DNA from: Epiperipatus broadwayi
Lineage: Eukaryota; Onychophora; Udeonychophora; Euonychophora; Peripatidae
Length of the DNA stretch: 64,000 nt
Assembly (NCBI GenBank): GCA_028023455.1
Contig: JAQFVV010006354.1
Coordinates: forward strand, 1,995,615 to 2,059,614
Reading direction: 5' to 3'
Shown here: positions 19,530 to 31,489 of the stretch, in pieces
Layout of the letters: each line of letters starts with the position of its first letter
How positions within the stretch are numbered: position 1 is the first letter of the stretch
The notes under the pieces: model-generated
What the model saw: only the letters and a program-made list of their open reading frames with translations
What the model was told of the DNA's origin: nothing
Databases searched by the model: none
Made by a program: the position numbers and the translations under genes

Positions 19530-21471
19530 CTTTAAGCTTAATCTCCTTTCTCTAGTCTATAGCCTTTCTCATCCAGAAATCACCAACAAATTTCCTAGCT
19601 TAACATATGCATCCAACATGTAATCTAGGTATTTATAATCTCTTGAAATTCAGTTTAGATAAAAATTATCTATCTATTACCATCTCTTCTAACAATGTGC
19701 TCAACACAGATTTATCTCAATTTCTTAAATTTTTGAAGAATGTCAAATTTCTTTTCTCATCCTTTTATTTTGTTTTCAATCCTTATAACTCTCCATCCTT
19801 CATTGAATAGTCTAAAGTCTCTGAATTTTTTAAGAGCCCAAATATCAGATGCATAATTAAAAACTGTTAATATATATCTATCAAAAATCTTTTCAAGCAC
19901 AAAGGGATATTTTTTAATAAAAAATATTTCTAATAAAAACGCATTAAATACCTGATTCATTTAATGTAATATATTTTTAATCTGTATTAATAATTTACCA
20001 AATATTTATAGATGTTAACTTTTTTCTAATATGATTATCAATCTTTTTCATTCTGAAAAAGTTCATTTTACATGATTTTAATGTTTTTAACATTTATCTT
20101 GAGATCTACTTTTTTAACTTTTGAATTTAGTTTAATAAATAGTCTGTGATTTATATAGCTCAGACAGTACATGTAATATTATAAAGAAGAAGTATACCTC
20201 TGGTCATATGAATTTATATGTACTCACCTGTGAACATCAGTTTGTAAAGTGTAAGTGTGCAGTTATGCTTTTCAAATCGATGCGCATGGACAAGTGAATA
20301 GAAATTAGTAAAAGCACATGACCAGAGATTTGTTCTATTTTAATATTTTTTTAACTCTTGTAACATTTTCTAAAATTCTGAAGCATTATTTGCAAAAAAC
20401 AAAATAATAACCATTAATATTCAGTCCATTAGTTTCTCATTTTAAAACAATTAATATTTTCTGCAAAAATGCTTAAACAGTTTTGATATGTGGAATGATT
20501 CTGTTCTACCTTATGCTCAATGCTGTCATCACTGTTTTTTGTGATAAATATTTTTAAGAATATGACAGTATCTTATGATTGTATCTTGATGATCCATTGG
20601 TATAATGGATCTACAGCACCAAATAATAATGACTATTCTTATTCTTTCTGTAACTTTGTCAATATGTAGATATGATCCACTGTCCTAAAATGATTAAAAA
20701 TTTAATCCATTTGATTCTTTCAGTGGGTTAAAATATAATGTTATTGCTGTGCTATAAACAAACTAATTATTTTTTGCAAATATTTTTCATAGAACTAACA
20801 GAATATTGACAGATCTGTAATATTTAATATCATTTTTATGATCTTTCTTAAATATCAAATATTATTATTGCATTCTTCCAAACATCTTGTACACCATTTA
20901 CACTTTTAGTATATACTTTTGCAATAGTTTTTTTCTATTTCTTTAACCTGTTTTTTATAAGTTATTAAATATATATCCATTATTTCATTGAGTTTTTCTT
21001 TTCTTTATAGATTTAATTACATATCTTACAATCATATTAAAAAATGCTAAGCAATTCACAAGGTGTAATAATCTGAAATAGATATTACGGTTATTTATGG
21101 CTATTTAGTTCTTTACACAATATTTTATACATGCATCATATCTTGTTTTAGTAATAGTACAATTGTTTCTTTTTATTGTGGCAGTAAATTTTCTTCCATT
21201 ACCAAGATGTTTTATTTACTTTTGAAACCTTTGTTTGCATTTATAGTTTACTCTTGCCCAGTTACAATTTCTTATATAATTATTAATATTTTTCATTACT
21301 ATTTTCCACTATTCAAGATATTTATTTATTATTGCTGAATCATTAAAAAAATTCATGCCCATTTTTCAATATTCATTGACATGTCTCAATAAAAAAAAAT
21401 TATTGGTTACCTGTTGTTTTGTTACCAGATATCACTTTTACAATGTTCAATAGAGTATCAGCAATGTTCCT
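19530..21471 (-). mobile_element. RTE-type LINE, copy 2, heavily decayed
   Basis: Aligns by eye with copies 1 and 3 in the same order: the C-terminal block near 19600-19960 (residues such as DIWALKKF in place of YGSETWTL), the RT C-terminal region at 20340-20600, and the more N-terminal region to about 21470 (GTAAATTTTCTTCCATTACCAAGATG matches copy 3 near 26560). Every reading frame is broken many times. It extends further 5' than copy 1 and ends directly against a PLE terminal repeat. It is interrupted by an inverted-repeat insert near 20200. Confidence 0.8.
20198..20327. mobile_element. Short inverted-repeat insert within RTE copy 2
   Basis: CTCTGGTCATATG (20198-20210) has an inverse CACATGACCAGAG (20315-20327) with one mismatch. 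RTE copies 1 and 3 lack the roughly 200 bp around it, so it is an insertion. Size and terminal inverted repeats suit a MITE-like element, but no clear target duplication was seen. Confidence 0.5.
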
Positions 21472-21831
21472 ATTTAACTATAGTAGTCAAATATTCAATA
21501 TACTTTTTTATTAATCCAAAATGTTGTAACAAATATATAAACTAAATAACCAATTTAAATAAAATTGAAATAAATAACTATTGATAATTATATTTTAATA
21601 CGTATTAACCCAGATTTCATCTCCAGAAACATTTTCTCAAGATATTTAATTATACAAATCAAATAACCAACTGATTATATCCACTGTATTTACTGGACAT
21701 TATTTACATTAAATTGTATTTTTAATCATAAAGTTATACATTATAATCAAATGAATAAATAAATTTTAAAAAAAATTTAACAACTCACATAAATATATAA
21801 TTTACAATAATTAATTAATATAGAGGGAGTT
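21472..21831 (-). repeat. PLE terminal repeat (pLTR) of PLE-1
   Basis: About 290-360 bp shared in the same orientation with 26955-27145 and inverted with 31185-31385 and 34255-34500. Hallmarks: CAAATATTCAATATAC at the outer edge, AACTATTGATAATTATATTTTAATA, and CTCAAGATATTTAATTATACAAATCA. Penelope-like elements are known to carry such LTR-like repeats in direct or inverted order. The position here, after the PLE coding remnant, suits that role. Confidence 0.75.
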
Positions 21832-22133
21832 TAAATTCAGACTTTCACACACCCCTCACCTATCCATGCAATATCATACTGCTGATACCCTTGATCCATA
21901 CATGTCAAAAAATAAATAATGACCAATATAAGTATTTTGTGCTAAACCAGCACTAGTCAGTTGGTCCAGATTATCATCTCCACACATATATACAATCAAT
22001 TAAATGGGCAGCTGAAGAATTTTGGTGTGGAGTGGATTGAAACCTGTCCATTAAAGTATGAAGATAGACTATCTTAATATAAGCTGAGCATTGATTGTAT
22101 ATATATATATATATATATACATACATATCACCT

Positions 22134-22175
<42 letters not shown>

Positions 22176-22330
22176 AGGTGATAATCTGGACTAACTGATG
22201 AGTGCTGGTTTATCACAAAATATTTATATTGGTGATTATTTATCTTTTCAACATGTGTGTGATCAAGCATATCAGCAGAATGAGATATTGTGGATAGTTG
22301 AGAGTCATGTAAAAGTCTGGGTTCAAACCT
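21832..22330. repeat. Foldback module between PLE-1 coding end and pLTR
   Basis: Left arm (about 21835-21990) and the inverse right arm (about 22160-22325) pair over ~160 bp with scattered mismatches, e.g. CAGATTATCATCTCC against GGAGGTGATAATCTG. The ~150-bp core holds GCTGAGCATTGATTG and two TA runs (22099-22120, 22136-22172). The left arm and the inverse core recur at 33757-34005 in PLE-3, in the same place relative to its coding end. The outer edge of the right arm reads GGGTTCAAACC, a B-box-like sequence. Confidence 0.8.
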
Positions 22331-22439
22331 TCTATATATTACATATTGGAGTACAGATATGAAAATGTCTGTACTATAAAAAAATTAATAATTAATTAAA
22401 TAAATAAAAAAAATGAAATATATATATATATATTATCTT

Positions 22440-24027
22440 TTTTAAATACTATTTGCATATTTAAAATAATTTCCTATATCTTCCAACTGTTTATCAAAAT
22501 CCACATTACCCCTTATTTTGCTAGATGTTTAACTATTTGTGCACATTTATTCAATTTTTTTCTAAATATATAATATTTCATAATATATTCTCTTATAATA
22601 ATCTATTACTTTATAACCTTTATATTTTCTTCACATTTCATTATATGTACAGCATCTAAATAATGTAAAAATAATCCTGACATCATATCTTTTGCATCAA
22701 TAACTCTATCATGTTCTTAATCTATCTCAGTTGCTGTTTTTCCTGTCTGTCCTATATACACTTATTGAAATTTCTCTAGCTAATTTTATAATCTATCTCC
22801 ACCAAACTATTAATATCATTTAACTTTTTTACATTATATAACCATTTATTCAAATACATTTTTTCAAGCTATTTTTACATTATGGGGCAATCTTTCTGTC
22901 ATTAATCTTTCATAAACTTTTTGTGAATATATAATAGACATTCATTTACTATCTTTATACTTATTCCTACTATTCTCACTTTTGCTATCTAATTTATTAC
23001 CAAAATACATTTAATTGCTTTGTTTTATAATTTATTTTTACATAATCATGTTCCACTTTTAATTTCTGTGCATAAGTTCTTTTTATCTAACATTACTATA
23101 TAATTTTTTGAATTTAAATCACTTTAAAACATCCATATTTAGACACCATGACTGATATGACTTTGCATTAATTAACCGTATAATATTTTAATCTTTAATA
23201 TAATGTTCAAGAAATATTTTATTCATCATTCTTTTTCATTAACAAATATAGAAATATTATAGTCCATTATTTTCTTGCTCTATTGAAATCTAATACCATA
23301 TTTATTATTATTTAACTCATTAAAAGCCTTATGAATATTTATACTATGTCCTACAATAACAATATCATCAACATATTTGTACTACTCTATAACCTGATTA
23401 TTATTTATAACTCTTATCTATTACACTCTCCTAAATAATATTTACAACTATTGATGATAAAATTCCCCTAATCAAATTTCTCTTAAGCCATCCATTCATT
23501 ATACTTCAAAATTCTTCCTTATATTTAAAAAACAATGCCACATCTATTATAAACAATGCTTAATAAATAGTATATATCCATTCTTCTGATAACATATTAC
23601 TTATTTTTAATTTTTTATAACAATACCATAATATCTTTTCTGGGTACTCTATGATACACTTTTTCGATAACAAATGTCCTTATTATTCCATTTTTATTTA
23701 ATTTAATGTCATTTAATTTATTAACAAGTTCTTCAGAATTTTGAATATAATATTTTCCAAATTTTATTTTCTTCTGTAATTTTCTATATACTATTTCACA
23801 CAAATCTTTAAGAATATAATTAATAAAATCTAAAATTATCCTTACGGGTATATTTTCTTTATGATTCTTTACTTTTCCAAATATACACATATGTTCAAAC
23901 CCTAATGGACATACATTTTTATATTCCTTCTCATTAATTAATCCTTTCATTTTCACATAATTTAATAACGTTTTATACCTTTTTTAAATTCCTTTACAAG
24001 AATCTATACTTAACTTTTTATATTCTT

Positions 24028-24117
<90 letters not shown>

Positions 24118-24900
24118 TTCACTGTCAGATTCGTTTAAGATTACAAATCTTGAACCTATATCCGCACTTGTTATTATTAATTTTTCCATTCTAGTTTTTT
24201 CAATAATTTTTATAACACACTTTTAGATCCATTCTTTTTAATTATACTTACCACTTTTATATCTAGTATTATTAATTTTTGATTGTAATTAAATTTTTAA
24301 CTCATTTTTTATACTTGCTGCCCTCACACATACTATCGTTTTTTGGTAAACAACATTATTTACAAATGTAATATATTTAACTTTTTTTTTTTTCAAATTT
24401 TTAATGGTTCATTATCAAAATCCCTGTTTAACAAATTTATAAAATTATAATTTGTTTTTTCATTCCAATTATTTACTGTATTAATACTATACTTTTCATC
24501 ATTCGATTTTTACTTCCTTATAACACAACCATTTTTATTTATTATCCTATTTTTTCCAAAGTTTATTTCTTAAATTATTATTATGAATCAATAAAACACG
24601 CTCGATATTTTCAAACATATTTTACGATATATTTTAATTTAATAAATATTATTTCTATTATATTTTTATTAAAATAATCCATCTCAGTGTATTTTTCTTT
24701 AAAAAAACAATTTAAAGATATCATTTGAAGTTTACTACACATTTTTATTATTTTTTATATTACTAATGGGAAACTTACACGACATAGGCATTATTCCATT
24801 ATTCTTACATTGATTCAAAAATGATAATTGATATTTCATTTCCCCAATTTTCTTTTGAACATTTCATATTGTTTTGAATCTAGTAAAATTAATCTCCACT
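22440..24900 (-). pseudogene. Penelope-like element PLE-1 reverse transcriptase remnant
   Basis: Minus-strand coding remnant of a PLE. A 113-codon open piece (23615-23956) contains FGKVKNHKENIPVRIILDF, the PLE form of the conserved K-x-H-K...RPIV RT block, and ends in FVIEKVYHRVPRKDI, the region of RT motif A. The whole stretch aligns in order with plus-strand PLE-3 (31490-33720): for example the segment at 24480-24720 is nearly the inverse of 31570-31800. Frequent stops and frameshifts make it non-functional. A TA run (24030-24115) has expanded inside it where PLE-3 has only a few bases. It abuts RTE copy 3. Confidence 0.82.
24030..24115. repeat. TA microsatellite inside PLE-1
   Basis: About 43 TA units within the N-terminal part of the PLE-1 coding remnant. 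The matching place in PLE-3 (about 32130) lacks the run, so it grew after the copies diverged. Confidence 0.9.
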
Positions 24901-24931
24901 AGTTTTGAATGTAAAAAATATCTATTTCTTT

Positions 24932-26950
24932 ATCAACATCAACCATTATCAGTCCATTGCAGGATGAAGGTCTCTTTAAGTTCATTCCATCTTCTTTAAT
25001 CTTTAGCTTCTCTTCTCCACACCACCCTTGCACAATTTCTTATTTCATCCATCCATTTCTCAAGTGGTCTCTTTCTGGGGCTTTTACAATCTCCTGGAAT
25101 CCAGTTTAAGATTTTGATTGTCCATCTATTATCATCTCTTCAAACAATATGTCCAGTCCAATGCTACTTCACCTTTTTAATTTTTTCATTGAGGGCAGTG
25201 ACATCTGATTGTTGTCTTACTCATATATTTCATTTCCAATCTCTTAGTGTTACTCTAACATGCATCTCTCTATAGTTATTTGAATGGTCTGAAGTCTCTG
25301 TATTGCTCTTCTATTAAGTTTCTAAGTCTCAAATCCATAAGTAAGACCTGTTAAAAACATTTATTAAAAAACTTCATTTTCAAACCCATATGCATATTTC
25401 CTTTTAGTATCAACTTATTTCTACCAAAATCACTCCAATCAAGTTTAATTTTATGATTAATTTAATCCATTATGTTTCCATCTGTATTAATAATCTGACC
25501 AAGGTATTTGTAAATGTTAACTTCTCCTAACTCATCATAATCAATATTTATTTTTATATTTTGAGAAAATCCATTGAAGATTATTTTAGTCATTTTAACA
25601 TTTATCTTTAGTCCTATGTTTCTACTTTCATCTGATAACTCCTGCAACATTTTCTGCAGCTCTAAAACATTATTTGTAAAAACAACTACATCATCTGCAA
25701 AATGTAAATGACTTAAATAATCTCCATTTATTTTCACTCATTCAGTTTCCCATTTTATTCCACAAAATATTTCTTGCAGCACTGCTGTAAAACGTTTTGA
25801 AAATATGGGGTCTCTCTGCTTTACACCCTTCTCAACAGTGACTTTCCTAGTATTGTTATGTAATCTAATTGTTGCTGTTTCATTTTTTATAAATATTGTT
25901 CAAAATATGACAGTATTATGGATCAATACCTTGGTGATTCAATCATTTAATCACTGAATAAATGTTTATAGAATCAAATGTTTTTCATAATCTACAAATC
26001 CAAAGTATAATGACAACTCATATTCATTTGTCCTTTCTATAACTTCTCTCAATACCTGCATACAATCTATTGTACTAAAATCACTTTTAAACCAGTTTAT
26101 TCTTTTGGTTGGTAAAAATCCAATGTTCTCTGTAGATGACTTGTAATTATCTTGGTAAAAATTTTGTATAAAACTAATGAAAGGTTGACAGGTATATGAT
26201 TTGTAATTTCTTCTTTATCACATTTTTAAAATATTAATATTAATACTGAATTATTCCAATCATCTGGTACATCTTTATCATTTGGTACATAACTTTGCTA
26301 TTTTTTTTTATTTCTTCACCTGCTTCTTTTAATATATCAATTATAATTTCATCATTACTTGGAGCTTTTCTTTTCTTCATAAATTTAATTGCATGTCTCA
26401 CTTCTTCATTTAAAGTTCTGGGAAATTTGGAATATATAATATATATAGCCTGTACTTTTTTTTATTAATATGTAATTATTGATAAAAAGTTTTCTACCCA
26501 TTTCTTGATGTCATCTGTCCTTTTAGTAATAATTCTATCTTTTTTTTTCTTATTGCAGATATAAATTTTCTACCAATACCAAAATGTTGTTTTACACTCT
26601 TGAGACTTTTATTCTCTTCTACAGCTTTCTTTGCTGGTTCACAGTTATACTTTCTTATATCATTTTCAACTTTTTTTCACACCATTTTACAAAATTCGAG
26701 ATATTCAATCATTTTTGATGCACCATTTTTGTATATTTTCATATTCCTTTTTTTCTTCATAAATTCTTTAGTCTCAGTAGAAATTTATTGGCCAATGGCT
26801 GCTTTTTTACCAATTATATTTGTTGCTGTTTTTAAATGTGTATCAGTTATTTTTTATTAATTACATTCAAATCTCAATGATGTTCAAAATGTACTAATAC
26901 TTGAAATCTTATATAATAAAATTAATATATCTCTAAACACACAAAAACAG
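24932..26950 (-). mobile_element. RTE-type LINE, copy 3, decayed
   Basis: Minus-strand copy, 3' end on the plus strand at ATCAACATCAACCATTATC. A 91-codon open piece (25462-25737) holds DYLSHLHFADDVVVF (RT motif C) and KYLGQIINTDGNIMD. The C-terminal WT/AGH blocks lie at 25060-25330 with many lesions. Residual coding from the linker before the RT extends to about 26860 (YENIQKWCIKND-like reading near 26740). It occupies the same position relative to a PLE as copy 2 does: its 5' edge runs into the pLTR at 26955. Confidence 0.87.
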
Positions 26951-26954
26951 TAAA

Positions 26955-27145
26955 TTACTAAAATGGACAAAGATCCAATACAAGTTTTTTATTAATTCAT
27001 AATGTTATGACAAATAGATAAACTAAATAATCAATTTAAATAAGTTTGAAATAAACAACTATTGTTAATTATATTTTAATATTTATCAAACCAGCATTCA
27101 TTATCATAAAGACCATCTCATGATATTTAATTATACAAATCATAT
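26955..27145 (-). repeat. PLE-2 pLTR, left part
   Basis: Matches 21472-21665 in order and orientation (GATCCAATACAAGTTTTTTATT, AACTATTGTTAATTATATTT, GATATTTAATTATACAAATCA). It is cut at 27138-27145, where LINE-B begins; the PLE sequence resumes at about 30897. Confidence 0.78.
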
Positions 27146-27148
27146 GTG

Positions 27149-30100
27149 ATGTGATGTACTGTGACTTCTCCTTAAATGGAGTCAGGAATCCCTCAGAAAC
27201 TATGCCCAAAAAAAACCTGTTAACTACTTTACATTTCCCTTCCATCCCCATCCTAAATTTTCCCATAATCTGCTCCATCCCATTTCCACAATATACTCTT
27301 TGTCAACTCTATGACCTTTATATCTAAATCTTCCTTATATTTTCCCAAACCCAGCATAAAAACCAATAACACACTTTCTGTATAATCACTTTGTTCATAT
27401 TTATTTTCCCATAACTTCACATTATTTGTACCCTTTCTGCTTTCAAGCATTTACATTCAATCAACAGATGCCTAATATATTTTATACCTTCCTTACACAA
27501 TTTGCAGACTAAATCACCATATTTTTCCATTTACATGTATATTCTCTTGTTGCTAAAGATTCAATTTGAGCCTTAAACATTAAAGTACTTTCCTTACTAT
27601 TAACATAAATTAACTCACACCCAATGTTTCGTTTATTTCTATAAATATTTAAACTCTTTTTCCTCTCCATACTAATTCTACCTCTCTCCAACTTCCTATT
27701 CTTTATTACTGCATCTATTATTTTATCCCATTCCTTACCACTATAATACTCAACAATCCTCCTAACATAATCATCCCAATTTTTATACAAGTATACTGCT
27801 AAAAATTATTTATCCAAATTTTTTGCATACATCATTACTTTTCTCACCCATCTTGTAGCCTGCCCTTTACTCATAAGTGAATTAAATACTATTTGGCTAT
27901 TCTTTTATTATCTATAAACTGCAACCTACCAAACATTTTCATTTTACTTTTTGCATCTCTCAAAAACTTGACCATCCCATTTATCCTTGAATTTCCTCCT
28001 TTGCTATCCACACCTCTGCATCTAATGAATGCATTTATACTTCCTTTTGTACTTTTTCTAAGTAATTTAATACCCCTTTTCTAACACAATGCATCATTAC
28101 CATATGTTAACCCTGCTACTACAATTTCTTTCTATACAATTCTAGCTACATCATATTTATTATATGAAAACATTGTTAATTTCTTTACCAAAGTCTTTCT
28201 TTTCTTTGCTTCATTTACCAATTGTTTCTCTCATTCATCCAAGGAATTTAACTTATTATTTAAAATGATTCCAAAATAACTAGATCTATCCACCACATTT
28301 AACTTTATATCCCCAAGTAAAAAATTCTACATCTTCTCTTTCCCCAGTATTAAGTATCATTATATTTGATTTTTTTTCACTAAATTTAAACCCCATCTCC
28401 TACCCATCCTATCACATATCCCCAGCATAACTTCCATATCTTCTCTTCTTTCTGCACACAAAAATATATCTTCAAAAAAGACTCAACAAGGTATATACTC
28501 CCTTGCCACCTATTAATGTTATCTCTATCCCTCTTTCTAGTCTTTCTCCCACCATATTTTTAACTTTAATTGATTCTATATCTCCTAATTGATAAGTATA
28601 GTAATTATTTTAATATCATTTTTTAATAATATTTAGTAAAGCTTCATCCATTCCCAAATTTGCTAAATTTACCCATAATCTATTTCTATTTCCTCTATCA
28701 AATGCCTTCTCTATATCTATAAAACTCATACATAATGATAAAACCTAAACTACTATTCATATCCATAAGTTGTGTAACTACAGATAAACTATCTCCTATA
28801 TATCTATCTGACCTAAAACTTCCTTGCATTTTCCCCACTACATTATTCTCTCCCATCCATTTTACCACTCTTCCAGCAATCATGTATGAGAAATCTTATA
28901 TATAACTGATGTTACCACTATCAGTCTATAATTATTTAACTGTCTTTTACCCTTACACTTTTCTTTAAATAATAATCTTACTCTTGTATTACTCCAACTA
29001 CCCAGAAAAACTATCTTCTGTGCCATTTTATTAAAACATGAGAATAACTTTACTTTTGCTTTATGCCCTAAATTCATTACTATCTCTGCTGACAATCCAT
29101 CTAAACCTCTTGTTTTTACACTTTTCAATCTCTTCCCTGCCTCATTCAGTTCATTTTTTTGTGAACATAACCTTCCCATTACTAAATGCTTTCATATTTT
29201 CTATCACTAAGTCTTTCACATCTAACATCTTTTTTATATTAATTACATATCTATTTAAGATGCTCTCTAATTCTTCTCTAGAACTATCATCTATTAATAT
29301 CCCCCTCCACTACATTTCTCTTTTTAATGAAATTACATTTTTTTTTACTCCCATATCTTCCACTTTTATTAATATCCTCCAACAATTTACTATTCAACTT
29401 CATCCTCTTTCTATAATTATCAATTTTAGTAAACTTCTTCAATTCCAAATATTTTTCCCATTTACCATTAATATTTTTTCTCTCTTTGTTCTTAATAGCA
29501 CATTTATATTACCTGCATGCTTCTTTCATCTCTTTTACACTTTTACTAACTCTCATTATTTATTACTTTTATTCTTCTGCATATTCTCAACTAAAACCCT
29601 ATTTTCCACTTTTTCTATTCCACCACACCAGTTCTTATACTCATCTCCAACCAACTGTTCCATGGCTTCTTCAACTTGTATTTTATACTTTTCCAACTTA
29701 TTATTATCATTCACTCTCCATTTCACATCTTTCACTATTGTTTATACTTTTATTTCTATTCTCCATCACATTACTAACCATGTTTATTAAAATAAAGTTA
29801 TGATCACTATTACATACTCTCTCTTCATTATCGAACATTTTAATTGTCCATATTTTATTCTTTTCCTTTTTCTCTACCAATACATAATCTACTGTGTGGA
29901 ATATATTATTCTTAGACCATGTGTATTGTCCTTCATAAATGTTTGATAAATTCCCAATGCTTAAATTCACTCTATGACAAAATTCCTTTATAAACTGCCC
30001 ATTCTTATTATCTACATCATCGATTTCTTCAATATATCCATTCATATCCCCTATAATGGTTATTCTCTTTCCTTTTTCTTTAAAACTCTGTATATTCTTA

Positions 30101-30493
30101 ACTAGATATTAATATATATTATTGTTCCACTCCATTACAGTTTGACTATCTCCAGTGGCTATATACACTAGAGCCACCATCCATTCTTGTCTACCCAACC
30201 TTACTTAAATCACAAATGGTCTTGACATTTAACAATATTTAAATACTTTTTCGATATAACATTTATACCACCACCTCTTTTTTCTTTTTCTTTTCTATTT
30301 ATACCTGCCATATCAAATCTTCTAAAATAGTTTCTTCTTCTTTTAGATGGGTTTCCACTATTGTTAATACCTCAATCTTTTCATTTTCAATTGCTGTGTT
30401 TAATTTCAGCCACTTTTCTGGTCTCCTACCACTTTGCATATTCAAATACCCAATTTTAACAATTTCTTCTTTCCTACTTATTCTTTTATACAT
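27149..30493 (-). pseudogene. LINE-B endonuclease and reverse transcriptase, degraded
   Basis: The minus strand begins (30493-30299) with IGYLNMQSGRRPEKWLKLN and IEVLTIVETHLKEE, the N-terminus of an APE-type endonuclease with its conserved Asn and Glu. The 29707-30045 piece carries MNGYIEEIDD, HTVDYVLV and CNSDHNFILI, the later endonuclease blocks including the SDH motif. RT parts follow: GLDGLSAEIVMNLG and NNYRLIVVTSV (28880-29179), VVGKMQGSFRSDRYIGDSL (28698-28883), then FIDIEKAFDR (about 28715-28686), readable only by changing frame. The catalytic YADD position reads FFED near 28460. C-terminal pieces extend to 27069-27790. The 250-codon plus-strand frame over 29038-29790 is antisense to this and is not a gene. 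CR1-superfamily placement is suggested by the SGNH domain but not proven. Confidence 0.82.
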
Positions 30494-30713
30494 TCTTTTG
30501 ATTCTTTTTTCTCCATTACATTTATAAACAACTTTATTACCATTAATCTTACAGATTCATTTTCTCTCCACATTTACACTTATATCTAAGTCAACTATCT
30601 TTTGCTTATTTATTACATCCCATCCATTCTTCTTCTTTTTGATAAAACTACAATTTAAAAACCCACCCCCTTTAAAGGTTTCTCGAATTATATTCTTTAA
30701 ACATCAGACTGCC

Positions 30714-30896
30714 TTAAACTTCACTTCCTTGCCTTCTTAAGTGCAATCCATCTTTGCTATATAACTCCCTCTTTTCAATAAACCAATTCCATACATCCAC
30801 AAATATAACATTATTTCTCTCACATAATATTTTCAAACTCTCATTTATAGAACATGCCCTATCTAACAAATGCCTCTTGTCAAATATTGTACCTTT
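30714..30896 (-). pseudogene. SGNH-hydrolase-like domain fragment of LINE-B
   Basis: The open piece contains NNVIFVDVWNWF and then SKDGLHLRRQGSEV. The DGLHL block with its Asp and His matches block V of SGNH (GDSL-type) hydrolases, which supplies two catalytic residues and occurs in ORF1 or the upstream part of CR1-superfamily LINEs. Only the C-terminal part is present: the upstream reading enters PLE-2 sequence, so block I with the nucleophile Ser is missing. In LINEs the domain is thought to act in membrane or RNP interactions, but that is not settled. An endonuclease follows on the same strand after a degraded linker. Confidence 0.65.
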
Positions 30897-31150
30897 AATC
30901 ATATACTTATACATTATAATAAAATAAATAAATTTTAGCAATTTTCAACAACTCACATACAGATATAATTTACAATATTTAATTAATGACATAAATAAAT
31001 AAATAAATATTTTTTAAAAAAAATGCTATTTACATGTTTAGAATAATTTTCTATATCTTCCAACTATTTAACAAAGCCCACTTTCTCCCTAATTTTGTTG
31101 GACCTTTAACTATATTTACACATTTATCCAAATTTTTCTGATTATATAAA
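30897..31150 (-). pseudogene. PLE-2, remainder after LINE-B
   Basis: TATACATTATAATAAAATAAATAAATTTTA and the following 90 bp match the inner part of the PLE-1 terminal region (21730-21812). Then 31020-31150 matches the PLE-1 coding end at 22440-22570 (CTATATCTTCCAACT and TTTAACTAT blocks). The foldback module found between these parts in PLE-1 is absent here. PLE-2 stops near 31150-31190, where the oppositely oriented PLE-3 begins. Confidence 0.72.
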
Positions 31151-31184
31151 ATACAAATGAATTCCAATAATATCCAGTACATAT

Positions 31185-31385
31185 AATTAGTTGATTATGT
31201 GATATGTATAATTAAATATCTTGAGAAAGTCTCAATGGAGATGAAAGCATGTTCGATAAATATTAAATTATAATTAGCAATAGTTGTTTATTTCAATCTT
31301 ATTTAGATTGATTATTTAGTTTATATATCTTTTACAACACTGTGATGAATAAAAAATCATATTGGATTTTTGACCATTATGTTAT
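31185..31385 (+). repeat. PLE-3 upstream pLTR
   Basis: The reverse complement of the pLTR of PLE-1 and PLE-2: AATTAAATATCTTGAGAAAG, then AATAGTTGTTTATTTCAATC, ending at ATATTGGATTTTTGACCATTATG. It directly precedes the PLE-3 coding remnant. Confidence 0.78.
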
Positions 31386-31489
31386 TTATTCTTTTTTGCA
31401 TGCTGGGTGGTGTTATATTATTTTTTCAATGTTATTATATTAGGCTTCAATATGGAGAAATATGATATGTGTCATATAATGTTCAAAAT

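Larger units (their letters stand above)
27138..30904 (-). mobile_element. LINE-B, SGNH-EN-RT retrotransposon, 5'-truncated, inserted in PLE-2
   Basis: A minus-strand non-LTR element of about 3.75 kb flanked by the 8-mer AATCATAT (27138-27145 and 30897-30904), a candidate target-site duplication. Its 3' tail is ACATC-type repeats. The PLE sequence on both sides belongs to one copy, although about 75 bp of the target appear lost when compared with PLE-1. Order on the minus strand: part of an SGNH-hydrolase-like domain, APE-type endonuclease, RT and C-terminal region. All coding parts are broken. A short 3' fragment of the same family lies at 15831. Confidence 0.85.

Noticed and set aside
21974-22200. 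Inversion of the foldback core between PLE-1 and PLE-3
   Set aside because: The opposite direction of the core simply follows from the two PLEs lying on opposite strands; relative to each element the orientation is the same.
29038-29790. 250-codon plus-strand frame
   Set aside because: Antisense to the LINE-B endonuclease/RT; its composition is that of the complement and it has no domain of its own.
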